From Favolaschia claudopus (lineage: Eukaryota > Basidiomycota > Agaricomycetes > Agaricales > Mycenaceae), in assembly GCA_037176885.1 (NCBI GenBank), contig JAWWNJ010000082.1:496001-560000 (forward strand): a stretch of 64,000 nucleotides of DNA. Reading direction: 5' to 3'. A program made the position numbers and the translations under genes. This document shows, piece after piece, positions 45,686 through 55,800 of this stretch. How positions within the stretch are numbered: the first letter of the stretch is position 1; every line of letters starts with the position of its first letter. The notes under the pieces are model-generated. The model was given only the letters and a program-made list of their open reading frames with translations. It did no database searches and was not told the origin of the DNA.

Positions 45686-47570
45686 GCCGCTTCGCGGCAC
45701 CAACGTCGCCGAATCTTTGAGGTACGTGCACCTCGTCTTCAACTCATCTTTTTTCTGTTGTTCTAACGACTTTCTTAGCCGTTTTTAAACCTCTCTTGAC
45801 CGCCGGCAGACTCGTCACGCCACTCCAAAGTCAACTTCAACTACTTGATCTTCGCGGCGCTTACCTCTTACGGTTCATAAGGCTTCATAAGGTATGTGTC
45901 CCACTTCCCTGCCATTTTCTCGTCTTTTTGACGACTTTTCCCTTAGATTTTCAAGCTCGTTTCCAACATCGTCCACGACCCGCTGATCCCAACTCTTGGA
46001 TCCAATACGCGCGCGCCGCGAAGCGGCGTCGCTCTTCGACAATTCCTTATATGTGAGCCACTCAAAAGATTCAATCTCTTCTTACATATCCTAATCATCT
46101 CTCAAGTAGTTTTGAACGTGTTTTGGCCCCCGGAAGGCATTGAGGCAAACCCACGCCTCTCGCACTTCAATACAACGCTTCCGCTGCGCTGAGAAAGTCT
46201 CGGGTCATAGGTACTTGAGGTACGTGGTTGTCTCTTCACCACTTGAAGGCTTTTTGAGGAGTTTTTGAAGGGGATTTCGCCGCCGGCAGGCAAGCGAGTT
46301 CAAACCGACAGCTTCGTCGTTGCGAACGCAGCCTTCCTTCATCGCGGGCCGCGAAGCGGCGCAACCTCTTCTCAAGTACAAGGTACGGTGCCTTCTTAGT
46401 TCATTTTGTTGCATTCATTTGACAAACTCTCAGATCTTTTGCCGCCGCGAATTTCAGCCGCCGGCAGGCTAACCCGCCTCCCTACCTCAATGCCGCGGTC
46501 CTGTCAGCCGCTCTTCCACGTCCCTTCCCTCGCCGTCGACGCGCCGCGCAGCGGCGCCAACGTTCATGGCCCAGTATACTCAGGTATGTCTGGAGTACTT
46601 TGATTCTATATTCATTTTGTTAATTCTGACGCTATTTTAGACCTTTTTCATTTGGATTTTGGCCGCCGGCAGGGTAACCCAGGCCCCTCGAGTTCAATGC
46701 ATCGGCTCCGCTACCGTTCGACTGACTATGTTCTCGTCGTCGACAGGCGCCGCGGAGCGGCGCTAATTTCTCTAACTTAATCAGTTGTCTCTCGCGTACC
46801 GGCGGCCGTGGGGATCATCGGCACGCGCCGCAGAGCGGCGCTATGTTGAACTTGATGCGTCCAAGACTCTTTCTTTGATTCAATCTACTTTCTAACTGTA
46901 CTAAAGCTACGGGAGGTTACGTTGCTGCACTATGAAGAGCTCCCAACATGAAAGACTATACATATCGCGTTCCGCGAGCCGACCTTGATGCTCGGTACGT
47001 TGAAACGAACACTTCTGCACGTCGTGTACTTATAACTTACCAGAGCAGTTCAACAACACGATTACTTTATGGATCGCGTTCCCGCAAACGACTTGAATGC
47101 CCGGGAGGTTGAACACTCTTCCAAGTCGGGGTACTTATATCAGAGCAGTTCAACATCGATTACTGTATGTATCGCGTTCCCGCCAGTGACTTCAATTCTC
47201 GGTACGTTGAATTCAACTCTCCTCAATGTCGGTTACTTATCTCAAAACAGTTCAACATCGAAGACTATATGTATCGCACTCCCGCGAGCGACTTGAATCC
47301 TCGGTATGTTGAAACTAACACTTCTCCATGTCGGGTACGTATCTCAAAACAGTTCAACATCGATTACTAATACTATACGTATCGCGTTCCGGCGAGCGCC
47401 GCCGATGCTCGGTGAGTGCCGAACCCTGCTGAATTTCATTTGACTTTCATTGAACGAAGACTATACGTATCGATTTCCCGCAACCGAAGGTTCTCTTACT
47501 TTTATTCAACATTAATGATCTCCTCCTCAGAAATTATCAGTGGATCTCGCGTCCCCGCTGCGCTGGGGAC
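45686..47570 (+). repeat. ladder of GC-rich triloop hairpins (copy 1)
   Basis: Near-perfect short hairpins occur at 45686-45698 (GCCGC-TTC-GCGGC), 46014-46028 (CGCCGC-GAA-GCGGCG), 46348-46360 (GCCGC-GAA-GCGGC), 46541-46557 (GCGCCGC-GCA-GCGGCGC), 46747-46763 (loop GGA) and 46825-46841 (loop AGA). A different stem GTCCCC...GGGGAC lies at 47551-47570. Most fall in the 3' half of putative exons of the right arm, spaced about 80-330 bases. Stems keep pairing while loops and surroundings vary. Confidence 0.75.
46941..47410 (+). repeat. ~103-base tandem repeat, 4-5 copies
   Basis: ATCGCGTTCC/ATCGCACTCC blocks at about 46965, 47077, 47178, 47274 and 47377 are followed by CTCGGTACGTTGAA and by CAGTTCAACATCGA blocks. 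Copy 2 equivalent: about 57424-57893. Confidence 0.75.
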
Positions 47571-48200
47571 TCTGTTTTCCAAAATTCGATTTTTCGCACT
47601 CCCGCGAGCGCCGTCAATCGATTCGTTGATCAAAGGCCAGCACCCCCAACATCGATTACCATGTATATCTTCGTCCCGCGAGCAAGAAGTTGTGACTTTT
47701 CATGTTGTCAGGTGAAGTTCCAATCCACTTTTGTCAAACCTCTGCTCAGGAATTGCGCCGAGACGACAGAACTTTTTCCCGCGATCAACTCACCTTTCAG
47801 ATAATGCAAAAACGACGTATCTCCTTCCCGCGGACGACTCTGTAACTCGAATTTCTGACATCACGGCTATCGGTTCTTGGAACTCCGGTGCGTTGTTTTC
47901 GGCCAAGTCTACTCATAACTCGTCTAACTCTGAATTCTCGCAGACCAGTCTTCCAAAGCAAGTCAAAAGCGCGATCATTGTATGTATTTTTGCTCCTTCG
48001 AGCGAGACTTCAATTAACTTGAACCCTCGAGACATCAAAGATTCAAAACTCGAACTTGAACTCCAAAATAGCCAAAAGACGACATTTCCTCATGCCGCGA
48101 CGGACTCTACTCCTCGAACTTACGCCAAGACAATGTATGACCGTCGCGGCGACTGCAAAACGCCTCAAACGGACTTGATAGAAATCTCACTCGGACTTGT

Positions 48201-48553
48201 ATTTGGTAGAAAATGAATATATTTCGCTTTGACACCCTAATTAACGCGCTTTAACGCGCCTCGACGCGTCTCCCAACTCCCTCAACACATCCCATCCCTC
48301 CCCTGTCCAAACAACGCGTCAGGTCACGGGAAAAACGCGTCCATGCTTGTTGAGATTTTGATTTTTCTCCCCCGGCAGTCATTCACCAAATAAACACAGG
48401 GTCCGTGCGCGAGCCCCCAGCTATAAAGCTAGACAAAATGGGCGACGCAGTACGCCTTGGCGACGCATGCCTTAGCGTGAGCAGGCCGTGCACGGTGTCT
48501 GCTAATTTCCTTTTCGGGCAAGTCAAAGCAATTTTATTCAAGCTACGTACGAC
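48201..48553. promoter_or_regulatory. right tail of unit with ACGCGT/GACGC cluster and TATAAA
   Basis: Contains ACGCGCT, ACGCGCC, GACGCGTC, AACGCGTC (twice), GACGCAG and GACGCATG words, plus GCTATAAAGC at about 48420. No gene. It joins directly to the truncated GH92 segment of copy 2 at CTACGTACGAC|ATTATC. Confidence 0.35.
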
Positions 48554-49820
48554 ATTATCATAGCCAGAGTAATAGTGTGCAGGGTTTCAAACAATTTCGA
48601 GAGGAATAAATCAGAAATCGAACCTGGAGAGTATGAAAGAATGCGGTATAGAAAACCTCCTTGTCCGCCTTGGTCGCGCCTTCCAGCTGAATGCGATCGA
48701 GTTTCTTCTGCCCAAGCGGCACGTGTCCGACGCGAAGTCTCCTCCAACGCTACACCATTCGCAATCTCCGCATCAAGGTTTCTGCGCGCGCCTGATCGAC
48801 AGAGATGAAAGATACTCCGACGCGCACGTTAACCTTTCTTGTCCCCGCAGGAAAGCGGGCATACGCAGAAAGCAAGCTCCCCTTGCCAGCCTTCTCCCCA
48901 GCAATTTCAGAACCGTTTTGGATGACGCCAAATTTCGCAAACGGCGTGTCGAAACGCGCGCAAAAGTAGCCTTTGAAGTTACTGGCGTTCTGTGCTGATG
49001 GAAGCTCGGTGTGATGATCCAGTCTGGCGCTCGCTGTTGGAGCCCGTGATTTCGCGGCGTGCGGGGTCGACGGCGATGGCTGCCGAGCGGATACGTGATG
49101 TTAGTGGGGATGTAGGTGATGGGGGTCGGGCGTGTGGCCTCAAGGAGGACGTAGGCGCTTTGGTCGGTTGGAATGTGAATCGCAAGTGACCCACGCGTGA
49201 TGCTACAGTTGCTCAGAATAAATCAAACAGATTTGAACGAATAGCTCATCTTACTTGCGCTTTGTTCTGCTAATATCCTTCCCCCGTCGCCAGAGTCTAG
49301 TTCGACGCGATGATAACTTGGGCTGATGATTTGTGTGTCGTCACTGAATCGAAGGCCTCGATCCTCGAATTTGCTCTTGACGGATCCTGTCCCGGGGACA
49401 ACGACGACCTGACCGCTCTCCCCCATCCAGATCGCCGGCTTGATGCGTGCCCTGAAAGCCGTGGATAGTGGTGGCGGTATGATTATATGGCGTCACCGAC
49501 ACATAGTTTTGGTTGCGTCTGCGCGACCCAACGGGTCATCGCAAAGGGCGGAGCAGTACTCGGAATCTTGGAATTAATTGAGATCACAGAACCTTTAATC
49601 GAGAGAGCAGCCTACCATCCCTCCAGAGCCGTTCGGAGTATCACCACCATTTCCTATGAGCCTGCACGAAAGTTTAGTTCGCATTCGAGAAGAGTGTGTG
49701 GTCTGACGGGTTGACATGATCCACAGCTTCACTCTTTGGGAATTGAGAAAGATGGAGGACATTTCGATGCTAGACCTAGGCCTGAGGGAAGCAAGACTAG
49801 AACGCAGAGATTTTGGACAT
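48554..49820 (-). pseudogene. truncated GH92 5' fragment in copy 2
   Basis: Holds the GH92 start codon (49820), signal peptide and N-terminal sandwich, then ends at the repeat junction. It lacks the catalytic HND and NEDCGQ motifs. It has a 32-base deletion removing the CACACAG acceptor, and several small frame-breaking changes (for example extra bases near 48704 and 48788, and an altered stretch near 48995-49005). Confidence 0.88.
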
Positions 49821-52800
49821 GGAAGTTGGAGAGCAAGAGGTGGTGTCCTCTGATTCGAGTGATTGGCGACGATCCGGAGGGATCGGCCCGACCTGCGAAA
49901 TGTTTCGGTGATCTCGGGGTTGTTGAAATTGTGGTTGAAATTGTGAGGAGGTTGAAGAGTTGAAGAGCTAATGTTTAGCGGGCTTGTTTGCATGCTCTGA
50001 AAAGCATTTCATGGATTGGATGGTGCTGGCCGCGAGTCTGTGATTTGTGTCACTGATCGGCATGACGAGAACGTAGGTACATCGAGGCCTGGTGAACCGT
50101 GACTTTCGTGTGCTACAAAACGTTTGTAATGATTTCGCATTGTGGGGTCAGAAATGAATTTTCCGGCGAACAAGCAGCATATATGTTCAACCATTCCAAC
50201 TTTTTGAAAGCGTAAGGAATGAGATCTCGATCGTGCGGGGTCCTTCGAGAAACTCGGGTGCGCTATAAGACACCGAGAAGCCCGGAAGTTTCCGAGTCCG
50301 TAATCATGTACGTACCCAGTGACTACGTGTCCCCACCAATTTTTCTTCTCCGAATCCTTCAATTCTGCGTTCCCCCAGCCTGAGGATGACCGCAGCGCAC
50401 CCGTACCTGGCGGGTTTTCTCCACCGTTTCAGTCCGTACAGCCATGGCTTGTCCCGGAATGCAAAGAACCGATCGTCCACGCCCCTCACTCGCGTGCGTT
50501 TTCCTTCCTCAACCCCTTCCTCCTCACATCCAATTCTCTTTCCCTTTCAGCTCCGCCTCCCCAACGCACTTCCCCCTCCCCTTCTGTCTATCGACCCGGT
50601 TTACGCCAATCTCCAAACCCGCCGAACCCGCGTTTTCACCTCGACACCCCCAACCTCACTCTCCTCGCAAATCCACAGCAATTGTCAGCAATTGACGCAT
50701 CGGCCGCCACGTCAGCATCGGTGAACGTGCGTCGCACATTGCCTCTTAGTATCCGCGCTGACGCCGTTTCTAGCGCAATCACGCCTCACACCGTCTCTTT
50801 CGCGGAGGCGGGCTGCCGCGTTTCAATCTCCTCATCCCCTGACACCTTGCTTCCAGCCCACCAATCCGCCCCCGTCAAGTTCCCCCGCTCCCCCGCCGCC
50901 GTCCTTCGCGTACTCGGCGTCAACGCGTACCTACAGAGTGCTACACAGGGACTTGAGGTGCGTGCCGCCCTTCCCTCTCGTTGCTACGCCTCGCTAACCG
51001 TGCAACCGTGTCCAATTGACCCCGTGCGCCGCCGTCGCCATTCCGCCATGCACCCACCGCCGTTCTGTCCGCCGTCTCCTCGTTCGCTCTCTCACCACCC
51101 CTCGGCCCAACACCTTCCCTGCCCGCTCGCTCGCGCTACGACAAGACGAAGGGAATCAGCGCCAACATCGCCGGCTCAGAAAACGGGTCGCGTACCTTCC
51201 GCTCCGCTCGGACGCGCTCGCCTCCACCGCACCGTTCGAACCGGACACCCCGATCCATCTCTTGTCGTCGACGCCGCCGGCGCACGTGCGCGTTCGCTCG
51301 CCGAGCGGTCTTACGAAGCCGTTTACGCGGGTTTGGATTAAAGGTCAGTGTACTCCACCGTATTGCGAAAATCCCTTGCTGATTTGAAATTGCAGGCGTC
51401 GGTCTTGAACGCGTCGAAGAGCTGAATTAACTACAATCTACTCAAATGTATGTAGTTAGTAAGTAGAATTTGAATGGGAATTGGTTTGAAACTTACCTGT
51501 AGGGCGGATCGGCGACGTTTGAGTTTTGAGTTCGACGAATTCGACGACCTGTGAATCGAAAGTCAACAAAATAAGGCAGCTTGGCTGGCGAACGCAACTC
51601 ACCGTTGAATTTGAGTAAGTAACCCAAATGCGAAGCTAGAGTTCAGAAAGGTCGGTCGTCAAATGAATTGATAACGAATGAACGAAAGGAAGAACTCACT
51701 GATATGCCAAGCAGGCACAATGCCTGGTTGAATGCAGAGAGTAGGTTAGTTCAAGCTCGAAGTCGTTCAATGGGGACTCACCGAATGCTTTATAAAGCTT
51801 TTTCTCAATCAAATTGACGACGGCGCGAGAGTTGAGTTGGCGAGGCACAACTGTTTCAAGAAGAATAGGTTAGTATACTGCGAGTCGACGCGAAGAGTAG
51901 TAGGTAAATAGACTATACTCACCTTGAATGAATCGATTAGACCCGACTCGGAACCCAACCGACCTTTCAACGAACACATTCAAGTTAGAAATTGTAGTGG
52001 TACGGGTTGAACGACATACTGTAGAATTGAATTGGATTGAACGTCAACGAATGAATGCTCAGACTAAACACGTCGCACCCTGATTGTCACATTATAATAA
52101 CAAGAGCTTTAGACTTGGAGACTTGAAGGAAGGCCTTGCGTGAGTAGATGTACTGGTTGGAAAGAAAGCACCTAGAATCGATTGGCAAATCGAGACAAGG
52201 TCAAGGTCCAAGGTACTTACATAGAAATGTACTCACTTGGATTGTGGACGACTCGTCATTTTCTGCATAGAAGAAAAAGGGTTAGCGAAAGATTGATTGA
52301 ACGAAAGAGAAAGAGGAAAACGACGCACTGCTTCGGCTTTGACTTGTTTCAACTCGTTACGGGGTTAACAGGCCAACCTCAAAGCTGACGTCAATCGTAA
52401 TAGGTAGAAGTTTGAGGTTGAGGTGGGTTGAATCCGCTCGTTGACGTCGTTGCTCGCGTCAAACGCGACCTCAGATCACGCAGTACGGCCGCGCCCTCCA
52501 CGGCACTCACCTCCCACGAAGCCGTCTCGCACGATACGTTCTACTGACTATCTATCCATACCCTCAATCCACCCCACGTCCGGGTCCGCCCCGACCATAC
52601 TCCCGCCTTCGCAAACTCAGCGCTGTGGAAGGAAGAATTGGTTCAATGGCGGCGTGTAGATACTGAAAAGAAGTTGAAGTTGGATAATTAGCTAACAGCG
52701 AGGAGGGTTGAGGTAGACACACATTGAAATCGAAACGAACAAAGCGAAATAAATTGAAGAGGAGTAAACTTGAATTTAGTGGAAGGAAAGGAATATGAAC

Positions 52801-55800
52801 GAATTAAAGCTCACCGCTATGGGAATAGGTCATATTATCCATTGACTGGCAGACGTTCTCACCTCGAATGCAGTCAGCTCTATGAAAATGAAAGAAAAGC
52901 AGAAAGTAAGACGACGCACAGAAATGTGCATCTCACTGCACCTAAGTATTTGAAGATGAACCTGATAAGATTCAGAGAGCAAGGTCAGTGTCCAATGTCG
53001 TTCGGGGTAATCATAATATGACGCACATCTAACTCAACCTTGACACCCGGGACGGCGCACAGAAATGTGCATCCACTACATGTAAGTATTCGAGGATGAA
53101 TCTGTCAGTGAGAGAGCGAGGTCATTGTCGTTCGAGAGTAGAAAGTAAATTCAATACGACGCACCTTATATCTAACCTTAATACCCACAACAAGTTGAAG
53201 CAAAGAAAGAAGGATATGTACTAGGAAGTGAAAGGTTAGTAAACGAATTGAAACCAGACAATGTCAAGATAGAGTGCACTTACTTCAATTCAATGTAGAC
53301 CATACACTCGTAGTATACTATAGAAAGGAAAGTCAGTATAATAACAAAGGGTTCAGGTAAGCAGACGCACTGTGAGTAGTAACAGCATTGAAGGTGAAAG
53401 CGAATTGGGTTGAGACGGCGACGAGGGTAGATGTCGACGAAAGCGAGCCTATCGAGGATGTAAAGTTTGGTTAGAGTCGAGGTGGGGGTTTGAATAGAAG
53501 GAGTTGAAGTGGAAAGAAACGAGACAAAGGAAAAGGTTGGTTGGGAATGTGGACGATGTCGGCGAAGGGTATGCATGTCAAGTGGCGAGGGCGGGTATGG
53601 AGGATAGGAAGAGAATGAAGGAGAAAAGATACACATTCAGCTCACCGTGAACCCGACCAACCCGCCGCCCATTGCCCAACTCCACCCACCCAATCCAACC
53701 CGACTCCAACAACATCGACGACGGCGACCTATGAGAAAACATCAGCGACGACACCGAGGGCAGACGACGTACGAAGGCTCGAAAGCGACGAGCAGGCAAG
53801 AGGGCAAGGTTGAGAGAGGGAGATGGTGGTGGTAGAGGGAAAGGATGGAGGTGAGTTGAACTTCAACACACGAGACTTATATACCGTCACCTCATCCCGA
53901 TCTCCTGCCCCGATTTTCCCTGACCCTCCCATGCGCAAAAACCGCGCAAATCAACTCCGCGGAACCTAAGAAATCAGTTTAAAATAGATTGTTCGACTGA
54001 GTCAGACTGCACGCTGGTGCCAAATCGGTGCATTTGGGACCCTGAAAATACCTCGAGATATTCAGAAGTCAGCGTAAATGGCAGAGACAGGCCCACACAC
54101 CGAGTCCCAAGTAGGTTTGCTTAGTCCCAACGTCTTCCGCCACCAAACTCCGCCGATATCCCGCCCCTCCCGCCCTGAGACCCTGGATGTCGCAAAACGG
54201 TCGTTTCGTGTTATCGAGTGCTGGGGGCGCGTACGAGGTAGGGAATAGAGCTGACGAGCAGCAAATAATAAGCAAAAAGTTTTGGGAACCTAAAGATAGC
54301 ATGAATCAGGCCTAAATCCCCTAATAAGCGAGACATGGGAAAACGAACCAGATCTCCCTGAACGAATTCCGCCGCCCTGTCGCCTCCCACACCGCCCAGA
54401 AATCATCGTCCGTATCCAAGGGATTAGTTCTGACAGATTGATGCCGCATGCCCGCGGTCTTCGCCTTCGATTTCGATTTTTTGCCCGATTGCGTGAAGTC
54501 GCTGTTTCGCGGATCCAGCGGCCCTAAGTACCCATTTGCGACGGATTGACCCTGTAATAAACACTATATGTATAGAGATACTCACCTGAGAACCCCCATC
54601 CAGAAATTCAGCGAACGAAAAAAGATGATGAAGGCGGGAGACAAGGAGTGAAGACCTTCCTATTGCGGACTCGGGCGTTGAGCTGTCAAAATCTGTTTGG
54701 CAGCGTTTGCGCTCGGCTTGCTCTCAACCGCCACTCGGAAAATTCTCTATCGGCTCTCTTCACGGCGGCACTCTGGCGGACCCGGCACTGCAAGCTTGGA
54801 CCAACGGCACTCAAGGTCCCCGTCGTTTCGGCATCGAACAGGCAGCTTGGAAGCAATTTAAGCGAAATTGGCCGATTTGATCACTATCAAACTCAACGCT
54901 TCGACACGCGGATTTGCACTGCCGTAGGGCTCCCTTGGCTCGGGAAGCCCGTTCTGGCGTCACTAGGGACCTTCCAAGGCGTCTATTTCTGTTTACACTT
55001 TAACTCGAGCCGCCGACTTCGCACCGATTTTCACCGACTTGAATCGGGATGTCGTTTGGTCAAAAATAGCCGTTTCTCAGCTCAAATCGGCGGCTTCAGG
55101 GTAAGTGCGTTCGATTCAGTGTGAATCTGAACTGATATTCTCGCTGTGTCTTGTTCTTGTTCGTATTGAGTTCAGATTCTATCCCAAATTTGTCGCAATG
55201 CCAGTTTTCAGTTCAAGCAGTCATTTCTGCCGCAGGCTCGTTAGGCTTGGATTGAATGTGAGCTTCAGTCTCTATTCTGTCTGGTACCTTCAGTCGTTTC
55301 TCTATCTCTCACTGAAATCCATTGTGGCGGGTTTTTGTTTGGGTTTAGAACTGCTCGTTGCTTTATGACGCGAGGTACACAAATTTGCAGATCGATCGTC
55401 CCCTCTGTCGCTTCCTACTTAGATTGTAGGATAGAACTGGGCCGTTTATGTTCAGGTGAGCTTTCTTGCCCTTCATTTTCGTCTCTTTGGAATAAATATT
55501 CCATTCTTGTTGATTTTTGGATTTTGAATCTTTCGTTCCTTCCGACGCGGTACACGCTATAAGCGCTGAAACTTGCCTTCTCTTTGACGCGCCGTCAGCT
55601 TTTTTCCCGTTCCCAGCTGTCTATTCTCACCACAATCTCTTTCAGGGTTTGCCTGATTCGTCGAATGACTCGATTTCGACATGTACGCGACCATCCTGAT
55701 CTAGCCTTCCAAGATAGCGATGCTGATGCAACGCATATACAGCGGAACTATTAATAAATCGGCGGAAGACCCGTTGCTCAGGGCCACGGCACGCGTATGT

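Larger units (their letters stand above)
44600..48200 (+). other. right arm of repeat unit: pyrimidine-rich, serial plus-strand splice-like signals
   Basis: Plus-strand donors (GGTAAGTGC at about 44617, GGTGAGCTT 44969, GGTACGTGC 45721, GGTATGTGT 45893, TATGTGAGC 46048, GGTACGTGG 46218, GGTACGGTG 46381, GGTATGTCT 46583) alternate with pyrimidine-tract acceptors, several ending CCGCCGGCAG (about 45809, 46289, 46468, 46672). Putative exons of 80-120 bases contain stops in most frames, so a noncoding or decayed spliced transcript is more likely than a protein gene. Copy 2 equivalent: about 55085-58680. Confidence 0.4.
38063..48553. repeat. 10.5 kb tandem repeat, copy 1
   Basis: The sequence from ATTATCATAGCCAGAG (38063) recurs from 48554 and again from 59033. 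The unit includes the GH92 5' third, its upstream region and about 9 kb without a recognised protein. Copy 1 retains 32 bases (38083-38114), including a GH92 splice acceptor, that are missing from copies 2 and 3. Copy 1 matches copy 3 at a constant offset of 20,937 from at least 39062 to the window end. Confidence 0.95.

Noticed and set aside
46941..47410. Regular repeats resembling a CRISPR array
   Set aside because: The genome is eukaryotic, and units are about 103 bases with diverging similarity throughout rather than short identical repeats separated by unique spacers.
38063..48553. Interpretation of the 10.5 kb unit as a Helitron, Starship or LTR element
   Set aside because: I found no Rep/helicase, tyrosine recombinase, reverse transcriptase, CTRR end or long terminal repeats.
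50319..51341. 340-residue Pro/Ser/Arg-rich ORF in copy 2
   Set aside because: The matching DNA in copies 1 and 3 breaks this frame repeatedly. It exists only because of single-base length differences in a C-rich stretch and has no domain.
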